Shown here: positions 15,509-24,580 of the stretch, in pieces
Position numbering within the stretch: position 1 is the stretch's first letter
Layout: the number at the start of each line of letters is the position of its first letter
From: Streptomyces sp. NP-1717
GTDB taxonomy: Bacteria > Actinomycetota > Actinomycetes > Streptomycetales > Streptomycetaceae
Length of the DNA stretch: 61,500 bases
Direction: 5' to 3'
Assembly (NCBI RefSeq): GCF_022695985.1
Contig: NZ_JAAPBF010000022.1
Coordinates: forward strand, 1 to 61,500
Program-made: the position numbers and the translations under genes
Notes under the pieces: model-generated
Database searches by the model: none
What the model was told of the DNA's origin: nothing
Seen by the model: only the letters and a program-made list of their open reading frames with translations

Positions 15509-15931
15509 TTAATCATCGTCGGTCGCGGCCGCGCCCCGCGCCTCGTCATACTCGGCGAAGACCTCGCGCGCCACGGAATAGCTGTCGAACGCGCGGGCGA
15601 CGCCCGCGTAGACGGCCATCTGGATGAAGGCTTCGACGATCTCCTCCTTGGTCACGCCGTTGTACAGGGCGATCCGCAGCTGGCCGCGGAGCGGCTCCAA
15701 GATGCCCAGGCTCGCCGTGATGGTGACGGAGACCAGCGCGCGGGTACGCAGGTCGAGGTGATCGGTGCGGGGCCAGGCGTCGTTGAAGGCGTGCTCGGTC
15801 GCGATCCGGGTGAAGTCGTAGGCGTTGGCCGGCTCAGACGGCCGGGGGTCGACGAACGGCGCCAGGCTGAAGCCGAGGATCCGCTCGGCGTTGTTTAGGG
15901 AGCGGATGTAGTCAGGGCTGTGCTCGGTCAT
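15509..15931 (-). CDS. Carboxymuconolactone-decarboxylase-like protein
   Basis: 140 aa from ATG 15931. The CMD-type fold is seen in LDLRTRALVSVTITASLGIL and YNGVTKEEIVEAFIQMAVYA, then GVARAFDSYSVAREVFAEY. The CxxC of AhpD peroxidases is absent, so decarboxylase or lactonase chemistry is more likely than peroxidase. The gene is enclosed between two inverted copies of one insertion sequence and may be mobile cargo. Its TAA stop coincides with the target duplication of the IS on its left. Confidence 0.75.
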   Translation of the reverse strand: MTEHSPDYIRSLNNAERILGFSLAPFVDPRPSEPANAYDFTRIATEHAFNDAWPRTDHLDLRTRALVSVTITASLGILEPLRGQLRIALYNGVTKEEIVEAFIQMAVYAGVARAFDSYSVAREVFAEYDEARGAAATDDD

Positions 15932-16109
15932 ACCGTGATTCTGCACCCGCACGGCGTTTGACGGTGCATCGCAACCCCGGAAGCGCAGCCACCCCGCCGT
16001 CGCACGATCGAAATCCTGGCGATCGCGTGAGGCTCGACCTTGGTCGGCGGTGCGATCGCTCATGCGGTGTCTCCGCCCGGCGGGTACCGGACGACGCGCC
16101 CGTCTCCGG

Positions 16110-16268
16110 TCACGGCGGCCTCAGGGACCTTGCGAGGACGCGGGCCTTCTTCGCCTCGAACTCCGCTTCCGACAGCGCCCCTTGCTTCCTCAGCTCCGCC
16201 AGGGCGGTAAGCCTGGAGATCCGGTCCTCGGCGGGAACAGCCGCTGCGGTGGCGACGGCGGGCTACTG
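16110..16268 (-). pseudogene. SHOCT-domain C-terminal fragment
   Basis: Leftward frame ending at TGA 16110 with the SHOCT signature ISRLTALAELRKQGALSEAE followed by FEAKKARVLARSL. The upstream part is cut by the decayed insertion sequence at 16269, so there is no start codon and only about 50 residues remain. SHOCT domains are short oligomerisation modules at protein ends. Confidence 0.65.
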
Positions 16269-16687
16269 CGTCGGGCAGCGGCCCGAGGTCGTGCAGCAGG
16301 TCCAGGGTGGGGGCGAGCAGCGGGGAGTCGTGGCGGTTTGCTCCGGCCAGGACCCTGCCGAGGGGGATTCCGTAACCATCTGTCATGCCCGAGCGCTTCA
16401 GGCCCTGTTTGCCGCAGTCGACCGGTGAGCGCCCGGCGGCCTCGCCGCCTCCGGGCGCCTCCGATCGCTGACGCGGCGGCGGTGGCACCCCAGTGGGTGC
16501 GTCGGATCGAAGGCCGGGCGCTGCGGCAGCAGCGCCGCGAATTGGTCCCAGAGCGGTTCGGTCAGCCATGATGGCAGGACGGGCACAGGTCCCCTCAGCG
16601 ATCACAGAGCGTCGCAACTCCATGATCACCGAGGCCTGTGCCCGCCTTGCTGTCGGAGCACCCCGCACCGCCTATCTGCGCGAGCTC
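16269..16687 (-). mobile_element. Internally deleted, inverted IS copy
   Basis: Its outer end at 16687 (GAGCTCGCGCAG on the minus strand) matches the 14551 element. Sequence follows the transposase start, then jumps from the base matching 14778 to that matching 14993. This removes about 214 bp including the first catalytic Asp and breaks the frame. Similarity stops at 16269, inside the transposase gene. It is non-functional, but its end could be mobilised by the intact copy. Confidence 0.78.
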
Positions 16688-16689
16688 TT

Positions 16690-16800
16690 ATGCGTGACCT
16701 TATCGTCCGTGCCCTGCTGTGGGTGCTCCGCCTGGTGCTGCCGGCCCGAGGGCGGCACAAAGAACGACCGTCCTGCCGACGTGTGAACCCGTCCATGTGA
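16690..16800 (+). CDS. Short basic peptide next to IS end
   Basis: 36 aa (MRDLIVRALLWVLRLVLPAR). An amphipathic/hydrophobic N-terminal helix is followed by an Arg/Lys-rich tail. The ATG lies directly at the IS border (TTA|TG), and the stop overlaps the next GTG (ATGTGA). Similar paired short frames occur in Streptomyces near spread-type membrane genes; I infer only co-expression. Confidence 0.45.
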   Translation: MRDLIVRALLWVLRLVLPARGRHKERPSCRRVNPSM

Positions 16801-17048
16801 GCCCGTGGAACAGCCCTTGGCCGACTCCGGCCCCCAAGCACGTTCGTGAGCTCTTCACACCGCTTGACGGTGAAGATGTCAGGCTCGTCCGCCCTTATGC
16901 CCTTGCAGAGTTCACGATGGAACTCGGAGTGATCGGCGAGCGGCGCCGAGCGGTCGAGCTTGCCTCGCTCGGCGAGGACCACCCGTACTCCTATCCCGGA
17001 GACCACTTCCAAACCCTGGCGCGCTCCGCTAAGGCGCTGCCGGCATGA
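16797..17048 (+). CDS. Small conserved-type protein
   Basis: 83 aa from GTG 16797 (SPWNSPWPTPAPKHVRELFT). The core LDGEDVRLVRPYALAEFTME is followed by a charged helix (GERRRAVELASLGEDH). It overlaps the preceding 36-aa frame by 4 nt and may be the continuation of one ancestral protein split by a stop. The family is not named with confidence. Confidence 0.5.
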   Translation: MSPWNSPWPTPAPKHVRELFTPLDGEDVRLVRPYALAEFTMELGVIGERRRAVELASLGEDHPYSYPGDHFQTLARSAKALPA

Positions 17049-17131
17049 CCGGTCACGCTGTAATGGCAGCCCCCGACCCTGGAGCCGGTGGGCGGTGTTG
17101 CCTGAGCGGCCAGTCGGACGAAGGAACAGAG

Positions 17132-18643
17132 GTGACCCGTGACCAACCCCCGCGGCCCCGGCGCCCCCGGATGGCATCCGAGAAGCGGCGGCTCCAACTG
17201 ACCCGGACGCAGCGCTGCTTGATGGGCACGGTCGTCGCCGGTGCGGTTCTCATCGCCGCGATCGGTTTCGCGGGGTCGTACTCCGCCGTGCGCGACCTCG
17301 CCGAGAAGAAGGGCTTCGGGCAGTTCTCGATCGTCTTCCCGATCGGTATCGACGCGGGCATCTGCGTCCTGCTCGCGCTCGACCTGCTGCTGACCTGGAT
17401 GCGGATCCCGTTCCCGCTCCTGCGCCAGACCGCCTGGCTGCTCACCGCCGCGACGATCGCCTTCAACGGCGCCGCCGCCTGGCCGGACCCGCTCGGCGTG
17501 GGCATGCACGCGGTGATCCCGATCCTGTTCGTCGTCTCCGTCGAGGCGGCGCGCCACGCGGTCGGCCGTATCGCGGACATCACGGCCGACAAGCACATGG
17601 AGGGTGTCCGCCTCACCCGCTGGCTGCTGTCGCCCGTCCCGACGTTCAAGCTGTGGCGCCGGATGAAGCTGTGGGAGATCCGCAGTTACGAGGACATCAT
17701 CCAGCTCGAACAGGACCGGCTCATCTACCAGGCCCGCCTCCAGGCGCGCTACGGCCGCAACTGGCGCCGCAAGGCGCCCATCGAGGCGATGATGCCGCTG
17801 CGGCTCGCGAAGTACGGCGTTCCGCTGGCGGACACCGGCCCGGCCGGTCTCGCGGCGGCGGGCATCGAACCGGCCCTGCTCCCGCCGGCCCAGGCGACCG
17901 CGATCGAACCGGCCTCCGCGCAGGCGGGCGGGCAGGCCGCCGCGCAGGCGAGCGCGCCCGAACTCCCCCAGTCGCGGCAGGAGCGCGAGCTGACGGAGGA
18001 GGAGTGGATCCAGCTCCAGAAGGAGGAGCAGTGGGCGAGGGAGAACCAGCAGCAGGACATGGGGGCCCCCGCCGCCCAGGAGAACCCCTGGTTCGCCGCG
18101 CCGCGTGCGCCTGAGGGCCCGTACCAGGGGTCGTACGACCCCGACTTCGACCCGCAGCGGTACGAACAGCAGCAGTACGAGCAGCAGAGTTACGAACAGT
18201 ACGAGCAGGCCCAGCAGCGGTACGAGCAGTACGAGGCGGAGCAGTACGAGACCGAGCAGCCGCGGGCTGAGCAGCGGCAGCCTCAGCAGCAGACGGCCCA
18301 ACAGACCCAGCAGGCACAGCAGTTCCCGCCCCGCCGCCCTCTCGGCCCGCAACCCGCGGTCGACTTCGAGCCCGAGCCCGAGCCGGAAGAACCCCCCACT
18401 GCCACCCTCCCTGAAGGCGTGCCTCGCGAAGAGGCGTACTTCAACGCCTTCCAGCGGTACGTCAAGGAGCGCGGGGACATGCCCAACGGCCGCCAGCTCG
18501 CGGTCTACCTGCAGGACCTGTACGGCGTGACGGGCCGCACCGGCGGTCCGTTGAGCGAGAGTTCACTTCGCGCGTACGTGAAGGACTTCAGGCGCCGGTA
18601 CCAGGAGCAGCTGGACGCCCAGGACTCCGAGCACATCGCCTAG
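17132..18643 (+). CDS. DUF2637 (SpdB-like) membrane protein with Q/Y-rich tail
   Basis: 503 aa from GTG 17132 behind GGAACAGAGG. The N-terminal 180 residues contain about four membrane helices (for example CLMGTVVAGAVLIAAIGFAG), the core of DUF2637 proteins related to SpdB spread proteins. Residues about 330-400 form a low-complexity Gln/Tyr/Glu region (YEQQQYEQQSYEQYEQ). The C-terminal 70 residues (FNAFQRYVKERGDMPNGRQL) look like a small helical DNA-binding domain. A role in DNA or plasmid spreading or regulation is inferred from the family. Confidence 0.75.
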   Translation: MTRDQPPRPRRPRMASEKRRLQLTRTQRCLMGTVVAGAVLIAAIGFAGSYSAVRDLAEKKGFGQFSIVFPIGIDAGICVLLALDLLLTWMRIPFPLLRQTAWLLTAATIAFNGAAAWPDPLGVGMHAVIPILFVVSVEAARHAVGRIADITADKHMEGVRLTRWLLSPVPTFKLWRRMKLWEIRSYEDIIQLEQDRLIYQARLQARYGRNWRRKAPIEAMMPLRLAKYGVPLADTGPAGLAAAGIEPALLPPAQATAIEPASAQAGGQAAAQASAPELPQSRQERELTEEEWIQLQKEEQWARENQQQDMGAPAAQENPWFAAPRAPEGPYQGSYDPDFDPQRYEQQQYEQQSYEQYEQAQQRYEQYEAEQYETEQPRAEQRQPQQQTAQQTQQAQQFPPRRPLGPQPAVDFEPEPEPEEPPTATLPEGVPREEAYFNAFQRYVKERGDMPNGRQLAVYLQDLYGVTGRTGGPLSESSLRAYVKDFRRRYQEQLDAQDSEHIA

Positions 18644-18658
18644 CGCAGGCCCAGACGG

Positions 18659-19426
18659 TCACGGCAGGGTGAGGACGCGCGGCCCGTCCTCCGTGACCGC
18701 GATGGTGTGTTCGACGTGCGCCGCGCGGCTGCCGTCGATCGTGCGCAGCGTCCACCCGTCGGGGTCGGTGCGGTACTCGCTGCGCCCGCCGGCCATGAGC
18801 ATGGGTTCGATGGCGAGTGTGAGGCCGTGCCGCAGGGGGAATCCGCGGCCGGACCGCCCGTAGTTGGGGACGTGCGGGTCCTCGTGCATCCGCCGTCCGA
18901 TGCCGTGGCCGCCGAAGTCGGTCGGCATGCCGCAGTCGACGTCGCGGGCGACGGTGCTGACGGCGTGGGCGATGTCGCCGATGCGGTTGCCGACGGTGGC
19001 GGCGGCGATGCCCGCGTCCAGTGCCCGCTCGGTGGCGGCGATGAGTTCCAGGTCGGCCGGGCGCGGGGTGCCGACGACGAAGCTGATCGCGGCGTCGCCG
19101 GTCCAGCCGTCGAGTTCGGCTCCGCAGTCGATGCTGACGAGGTCGCCGTCGCGCAGGCGGTAGTCGTCGGGGATGCCGTGGACGAGGGCGTCGTTGACGG
19201 AGGCGCAGATCACCGCCGGGAACGGGGTGGGCGCGAAGGAGGGCCGGTAGCCCAGGAACGGAGAGCGCGCCCCGGCCTTGTCCAGCACGGTGCGGGCGGC
19301 CCGGTCGAGGTCGCGCAGGCTGACGCCCACGGCTGCCGATTCGCGGGTGGCCGCGAGGGCCCGGCCCACGACGCGTCCGGCTTCACGCATCTTCTCCAGC
19401 GCCGCGTCGGTCTTGATCTCCACCAT
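18659..19426 (-). CDS. map: Type I methionine aminopeptidase
   Basis: 255 aa enzyme removing N-terminal Met from nascent proteins. Metal ligands are seen as VSIDCGAELDGWTGDAA (two Asp), GHGIGRRMHEDPHVPN (His), TLAIEPML (Glu) and HVEHTI (Glu). It is the short form without an N-terminal zinc finger. ATG 19426 lies 31 bp from a 22-bp palindrome, suggesting dedicated repression. Streptomyces carry more than one map, so this is probably the regulated paralogue. Confidence 0.88.
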   Translation of the reverse strand: MVEIKTDAALEKMREAGRVVGRALAATRESAAVGVSLRDLDRAARTVLDKAGARSPFLGYRPSFAPTPFPAVICASVNDALVHGIPDDYRLRDGDLVSIDCGAELDGWTGDAAISFVVGTPRPADLELIAATERALDAGIAAATVGNRIGDIAHAVSTVARDVDCGMPTDFGGHGIGRRMHEDPHVPNYGRSGRGFPLRHGLTLAIEPMLMAGGRSEYRTDPDGWTLRTIDGSRAAHVEHTIAVTEDGPRVLTLP

Positions 19427-19457
19427 GTGCCGTGACTCCTCGCCGTACCGCCATCCA

Positions 19458-19479
19458 ATACTTATACCGGTATTAGTAT
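19458..19479. promoter_or_regulatory. 22-bp near-perfect palindrome upstream of map
   Basis: The palindrome runs from ATACTTATACC through GGTATTAGTAT with only the central-arm T/T pair mismatched. It contains the promoter-like TATAC and is AT-rich in a GC-rich background. It lies 32-53 bp upstream of the map start and should bind a dimeric repressor. No regulator gene is adjacent. Confidence 0.6.
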
Positions 19480-19579
19480 CACAGCCGCGCGGCCGGAGAG
19501 GCGCGCGGCGGATGCGGTGACACGGCGAAGGCCCCCGTCCGATCACCCGGACAGGGGCCCTCACCAGCAACGGGACGTA

Positions 19580-21331
19580 TCAGCCGCCCAGCAGCGTCCG
19601 CACCCGGTCCGCCCCCACCGCCAGCAGCAGCGTCGGCAGCCGCGGGCCGGTGTCCCGGCTCACCAGCAGCCGGTAGAGCACCGCGAAGAACGACCGCTGC
19701 GCGGCCTTCAGTTCCGGCGTCGGCTTCGCGTCGGGCGCCAGCCCCGCCAGCACCTTCGGCACGCCGTAGACGAGCGTCGTGAGCCCGTCCAGCGACCAGT
19801 GCGCGTCCAGGTCGGCCAGCAGCAGCCGCAGCGCCTCACGCGTCTGCTCGTCCAGCGAGTCCAGCAGCTCCCGGTCGGGCTCGCCCCGGACGACCGTCCG
19901 CGCCTCGGCCGGCACCTGGCTGGTGATCCAGTTCTCCGCCCTGTCCAGGCGGGGCCGCACCTCGTCCAGCGAGGTCAGCGGATCGGCCGGGTCCAGGTCG
20001 CCGAGGATCCGCAGCGTCTGGTCCTCGGCGCCCGCCGTGATGTCCACGACGGAGGCCAGCGTGCGGTACGGGAGCGCGCGCGGCGTACGCGGCAGCTCAC
20101 GGGCCGCCGTACGCGTGGCCCGCGAGTACGCCGCCGCGTCGGCCGCCTGCACCGACCCGTCCGCGATCTTGCGCTCCAGGGCGTCCCACTCGTCGTACAG
20201 CCGCTGGATCTCCTGGTCGAAGGCGATCTTGAAGGACTGGTTGGGCCTGCGCCGCGCGTACAGCCAGCGCAGCAGAGGTGCCTCCATGATCCGCAGCGCG
20301 TCGGCCGGGATCGGGACGCCTCCCTTGGAGGACGACATCTTCGCCATCCCGGAGATCCCGACGAAGGCGTACATCGGCCCGATGGGCTGCACGCCGTCGA
20401 AGATCTCGCGCACGATCTGCCCGCCGACCACGAAGGACGACCCGGGCGACGAGTGGTCGACACCCGACGGCTCGAAGACCACGCCCTCGTACGCCCAGCG
20501 CATCGGCCAGTCGACCTTCCAGACCAGCTTGCCGCGGTTGAACTCGGAGAGCCGTACGGTCTCCTCGAATCCGCAGGCCTGGCAGACGTAGGTCAGCTCG
20601 GTCGTCGCCTCGTCGTACGCCGTGACGGTCGTCAGGTCCTTGCCGCAGCCCTCGTTGCCGCAGTACGGCTTGTACGGGAAGTACCCGGCCGAACCGGCGC
20701 CGTCGTCCTCGTCGGCGGCGCCCGACCCCTCGGCGGCCTCCAGCTCGGCCTCGTCGACCTTCTTCTGCTGCTGGGGAGCCTTCTTCTGCGGGCCCGCCGC
20801 CTTGTCCTTCGTCCGGTAGCGCCCGAGGATCGCGTCGATCTCGCCCCGGTGCCGCATCGCGTGCAGGATCTGCTCGCGGTAGGTCCCCGCCAGGTACTTC
20901 TCGGTCTGGCTGATCCCGTCGTACTCGACACCCAGCTCCACCAGCGACTCGATCAGCTGCGCCTTGAAGTGCTCGGCCCAGTTCGGGTACGGGGACCCGG
21001 CCGGCGCGGGCACCGACGTCAGGGGCTTGCCGATGTGCTCGGCCCAGGACGTGTCCACCCCGGGGACCCCGGCCGGCACCTTGCGGTAGCGGTCGTAGTC
21101 GTCCCACGAGATGAGGTGCCTGACCTCGTACCCCCGCCGGCGGATCTCGTCGGCGACGAGGTGCGGTGTCATGACCTCGCGCAGATTGCCGAGGTGGATG
21201 GGGCCCGAGGGGGAGATGCCGGACGCGACCACGACCGGTTTGCCAGGCGCACGCCGCTCCGACTCGGCGATGACATCGTCCGCGAAACGGGAGACCCAGT
21301 CGGTCTCGGTGCTCTGAGCCACGGTCGGCAC
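19580..21331 (-). CDS. lysS: Class I lysyl-tRNA synthetase
   Basis: 583 aa enzyme charging tRNA-Lys. It is the class I (archaeal-type) form, not the class II LysRS. The HIGH-type motif is GPIHLGNLRE near residue 37, and KMSSSKG is in GMAKMSSSKGG. A zinc-ribbon (YCGNEGCGKD...CQACGFEE) and an acidic low-complexity insertion (about residues 185-225, rich in K, Q, E and D) lie between. GTG 21331 follows AAAGGAC and gives the usual length. It is divergent from argS with 150 bp between starts. Confidence 0.93.
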   Translation of the reverse strand: MPTVAQSTETDWVSRFADDVIAESERRAPGKPVVVASGISPSGPIHLGNLREVMTPHLVADEIRRRGYEVRHLISWDDYDRYRKVPAGVPGVDTSWAEHIGKPLTSVPAPAGSPYPNWAEHFKAQLIESLVELGVEYDGISQTEKYLAGTYREQILHAMRHRGEIDAILGRYRTKDKAAGPQKKAPQQQKKVDEAELEAAEGSGAADEDDGAGSAGYFPYKPYCGNEGCGKDLTTVTAYDEATTELTYVCQACGFEETVRLSEFNRGKLVWKVDWPMRWAYEGVVFEPSGVDHSSPGSSFVVGGQIVREIFDGVQPIGPMYAFVGISGMAKMSSSKGGVPIPADALRIMEAPLLRWLYARRRPNQSFKIAFDQEIQRLYDEWDALERKIADGSVQAADAAAYSRATRTAARELPRTPRALPYRTLASVVDITAGAEDQTLRILGDLDPADPLTSLDEVRPRLDRAENWITSQVPAEARTVVRGEPDRELLDSLDEQTREALRLLLADLDAHWSLDGLTTLVYGVPKVLAGLAPDAKPTPELKAAQRSFFAVLYRLLVSRDTGPRLPTLLLAVGADRVRTLLGG

Positions 21332-21480
21332 GTCCTTCTTTCTCGTACGCCCTGCGAATACGCCGGTGATAGCGGCGACGGCCATTGTCCCAGGCCCTTA
21401 CGACAATGCGAAAACGACTTGTTGCCCCATGGGAGAATGGGGTCACCGACACCCCCTTCTACAGGAACGGCTCCCAGCCC

Positions 21481-23244
21481 ATGGCCCCGGTCACTTCCCT
21501 CGCATCGACCGTCGATCAGCGCATCGCGGACGCCCTCTCGGCAGCCCTGCCGGAGGCCGGTCCCGCGGACCCCCTGCTGCGACGTAGCGACCGGGCGGAC
21601 TTCCAGGCCAACGGGATGCTGGCCCTCGCCAAGAAGCTGAAGGGCAATCCGCGCGAGCTGGCGGCGAAGGTCGTCCAGGCGCTGGCCACCGGCGACCTCG
21701 TCAAGGAGGTCGAGGTCTCGGGCCCCGGCTTCCTCAACATCACCGTCACGGACCGGGCGATCACCGAGACGCTGGCGGCCCGCGCCGCCGACGACCGCCT
21801 CGGCGTCCCGCGCGCCACGGACCCCGGCACGACGGTCATCGACTACGCGCAGCCCAACGTCGCCAAGGAGATGCACGTCGGCCATCTGCGCTCCGCCGTG
21901 ATCGGCGCCGCGATGGTCGAGATCCTGGAGTTCACCGGCGAGAACGTGATCAGGCGCCACCACATCGGCGACTGGGGCACGCAGTTCGGCATGCTCATCC
22001 AGTATCTGACCGAGCACCCGCACGAGTTGGACCACAAGCGCGCGGAGAGCGTCTCCGGCGAGGAGGCGATGTCGAACCTGGGCCGTCTCTACAAGTCCGC
22101 CCGCGCGGTCTTCGACTCCGACGAGGAGTTCAAGGCCCGCGCGCGCGACCGCGTCGTGGCCCTCCAGGCCGGTGACGCGCAGACCCTCGCCCAGTGGCAG
22201 CGCTTCGTGGACGAGTCGAAGATCTACTTCCACTCGGTCTTCGACAAGCTCGACATGGAGATCCGCGACGAGGACGTCGTCGGCGAGTCCGGCTACAACG
22301 ACATGCTTGAGGAGACCTGCCGCATCCTTGAGGAGACGGGCGTCGCCGTCCGCTCCGACGGCGCGCTGTGCGTCTTCTTCGACGACGTGAAGGGCCCGGA
22401 CGGCAACCCGACGCCGCTCATCGTCAAGAAGAGCAACGGCGGTTACGGATACGCGGCCACCGACCTCTCGGCGATCCGCGACCGGGTGGGGAACCTGAAG
22501 GCGGACACCCTGCTGTACGTGGTGGACGCCCGCCAGTCGCTGCACTTCAAGATGGTCTTCGAGACCGCCCGCCGGGCCGGCTGGCTGAACGAGGACGTCA
22601 AGGCGGTCCAGCTCGCCTTCGGCACCGTCCTCGGTAAGGACGGCAAGCCGTTCAAGACCCGTGAGGGCGAGACGGTGCGGCTGGTGGACCTGCTGGACGA
22701 GGCCGTGGAGCGCGCGGCGGCGGTCGTCCGGGAGAAGGCGAAGGACCTCACGGAGGACGAGATCGTCGAACGCTCCACGCAGGTGGGCATCGGCGCGGTG
22801 AAGTACGCCGACCTGTCGACCTCCGCCGCGCGGGACTACAAGTTCGACCTGGACCAGATGGTGTCGCTGCACGGCGACACGAGCGTCTACATCCAGTACG
22901 CCTACGCCCGCACCCGCTCGATCTTCGGCAAAGCGGGCGACCGCTCCCCCGTGGCCCGCCCGGAACTCGAACTGGCCCCGGCGGAACGGGAGCTGGGCCT
23001 GCACCTGGACCAGTTCGGCCAGGTCCTGGACGAGGCGGCCTCCGCGTACGAGCCGCACAAGCTGACCGCGTACCTGTACCAACTGGCGTCGCTGTTCACG
23101 ACGTTCTACGACAAGTGCCCGGTCATCAAGCCGGCCCCGCCGCAGGAGATCGCCGAGAACCGCCTCTTCCTCTGCGACCTCACGGCCCGCACCCTCCACC
23201 AGGGCATGACCCTGCTCGGCATCCGCACCCCGGAACGCCTGTAG
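21481..23244 (+). CDS. argS: Arginyl-tRNA synthetase
   Basis: 587 aa class I enzyme charging tRNA-Arg. It has an N-terminal additional domain for the tRNA elbow. The HIGH motif is HVGHLRS at about residue 131 ([13 protein letters not shown]), with GDWGTQFGM nearby. The Rossmann core carries [12 protein letters not shown] and [14 protein letters not shown], and the DALR anticodon domain is at the end ([20 protein letters not shown]). As in most ArgRS there is no strict KMSKS. ATG 21481 gives the family length; an earlier in-frame ATG overlaps the divergent lysS leader. Confidence 0.95.
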   Translation: MAPVTSLASTVDQRIADALSAALPEAGPADPLLRRSDRADFQANGMLALAKKLKGNPRELAAKVVQALATGDLVKEVEVSGPGFLNITVTDRAITETLAARAADDRLGVPRATDPGTTVIDYAQPNVAKEMHVGHLRSAVIGAAMVEILEFTGENVIRRHHIGDWGTQFGMLIQYLTEHPHELDHKRAESVSGEEAMSNLGRLYKSARAVFDSDEEFKARARDRVVALQAGDAQTLAQWQRFVDESKIYFHSVFDKLDMEIRDEDVVGESGYNDMLEETCRILEETGVAVRSDGALCVFFDDVKGPDGNPTPLIVKKSNGGYGYAATDLSAIRDRVGNLKADTLLYVVDARQSLHFKMVFETARRAGWLNEDVKAVQLAFGTVLGKDGKPFKTREGETVRLVDLLDEAVERAAAVVREKAKDLTEDEIVERSTQVGIGAVKYADLSTSAARDYKFDLDQMVSLHGDTSVYIQYAYARTRSIFGKAGDRSPVARPELELAPAERELGLHLDQFGQVLDEAASAYEPHKLTAYLYQLASLFTTFYDKCPVIKPAPPQEIAENRLFLCDLTARTLHQGMTLLGIRTPERL

Positions 23245-23250
23245 GCCCGC

Positions 23251-23295
23251 CCTCGATCGCCGGCCGGGCTCGATGAGCCCGGCCGGCGATCGAGG
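23251..23295. terminator. 20-bp perfect hairpin, bidirectional terminator
   Basis: Arms 23251-23270 and 23276-23295 are exact inverted repeats around CGATG. It lies 7 bp after the argS stop and before the convergent gene at 23321. The sequence belongs to the common Streptomyces GCCGGCGATCGAGG-type intergenic palindromes. Confidence 0.75.
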
Positions 23296-23320
23296 ACACC
23301 ACGCGTGACCAGGCGGGGCG

Positions 23321-24532
23321 CTACACCGCGCGCACCCCCGGTACCACCTCCGGATACGTCACCTTGTCCGGCAGCCGGTGGCCGAGTTCCTTCAGGCGGG
23401 TCGCTACGTCCGACGGGCTGCGGCCCGTCAGCGTCGCGCAGCGCAGGACGTGTTCCAGGTGGACGTCGTCCCGGTGGGAGCGGGTGAGCGTGTCAAGGAG
23501 GCGGATGTCCGGCTCGGTGGCGACGGCGGGCAGGTTCGCGTTCTCGTGGAGCCCGTGGCCCAGCGTGGCCAGTCTCCCGGCGACCTGTGCGGGGGTGCGG
23601 CCCGTGACGAGGGAGGCGCGCAGGATGTGGCGCGGCTGGACGCCGACGACGCTGTTCTTCCACAGCCAGGGCGCGCGGCCGTCCAGGTTCGCGCTGAGGA
23701 GGACGAGGTCGTCCGCCTCCGGGGTGTCGGGTACGTTCCCGTCCGGCCGCTGGCAGCCCAGTTCGCGCAGCCGGGCGACGATGTCCGCGTGCGAGCGGCC
23801 CGTGTCGCGGGCGACGGCGAGGACGTGTCCGACGGGCGGGGCCGTCCAGCGGCCGAGCCAGCCGCCGCCGGGGGTGTCGGCGTACTTCAACAACCGCTCG
23901 TCCTCCGGTTCGGGCGTGTAGGGCAGCCGGAAGCCGAGCGCTATCAGCCGCTTCGCGGCGGCGTACGGGCTGCACGACAACTCCAGCGCCACGCCCAGCA
24001 CATGCGGTGCCGACACCTCTTCCCCCCAGTCGAGCCACGTCCCGTAGCTTCTGCGCTCGGTGCGGATGAGCCCGACATCACGCGGGTCGGCGGTCTCGGG
24101 CAGCGGCCGGGCGCCGGTGCCCACCCGGTAGCCGTACGCGGTCATACGCCGTGCGACGTCGGCCGGGGAGCGGTCCGTGAGAGCCGCCGATTCGAGGATC
24201 TGCTTCAGCGCCACGGGCTTGTCGAGACCGACCCACGGAGCGCGGTAGCTCCACGCGCCCGCACTCCTGACCAGAGGGACGTCGTCGGGCTCGACAGCGT
24301 CCGGCAGCGGGCCCTCGGGACGCTGGATGTCCGCGTACCCCAGTGCGTCAAGCCGGGACACGACGGCGGCGGGACTCCACTTCAGCAGGGCGGCGGCGTC
24401 GAGCACGCGCCCGTACTCCACCTGCTCGCCGGGATCCTGCCACGGGTACCGGGCGTTGAGGTTGCGGCTGGCGAGCAGGAGGTCGTCCGGGTCCTGGGAC
24501 TCAGGGGCATGGCGTTCGGATGCGCGGGACAT
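23321..24532 (-). CDS. Protein of six tandem winged-helix-like repeats
   Basis: 403 aa from ATG 24532. About six repeats of 62-68 residues share the pattern PxDxxLL/VG... then ...HILRASLVTGRTPAQVAGRL and LGHxLP. Examples are KQILESAALTDRSPADVARR and EHVLRCATLTGRSPSDVATR. It resembles the helix-turn-helix repeats found in some actinobacterial Hsp90/NTPase-associated conflict proteins, though no ATPase or effector is attached here. No signal peptide or membrane segment. Function unknown; scaffold or nucleic-acid contact is plausible. Confidence 0.72.
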   Translation of the reverse strand: MSRASERHAPESQDPDDLLLASRNLNARYPWQDPGEQVEYGRVLDAAALLKWSPAAVVSRLDALGYADIQRPEGPLPDAVEPDDVPLVRSAGAWSYRAPWVGLDKPVALKQILESAALTDRSPADVARRMTAYGYRVGTGARPLPETADPRDVGLIRTERRSYGTWLDWGEEVSAPHVLGVALELSCSPYAAAKRLIALGFRLPYTPEPEDERLLKYADTPGGGWLGRWTAPPVGHVLAVARDTGRSHADIVARLRELGCQRPDGNVPDTPEADDLVLLSANLDGRAPWLWKNSVVGVQPRHILRASLVTGRTPAQVAGRLATLGHGLHENANLPAVATEPDIRLLDTLTRSHRDDVHLEHVLRCATLTGRSPSDVATRLKELGHRLPDKVTYPEVVPGVRAV

Positions 24533-24580
24533 GGTGGTGCGGCCTTTCGACGGTCGGACGGGAGCGGGTGGCACGGGTGC

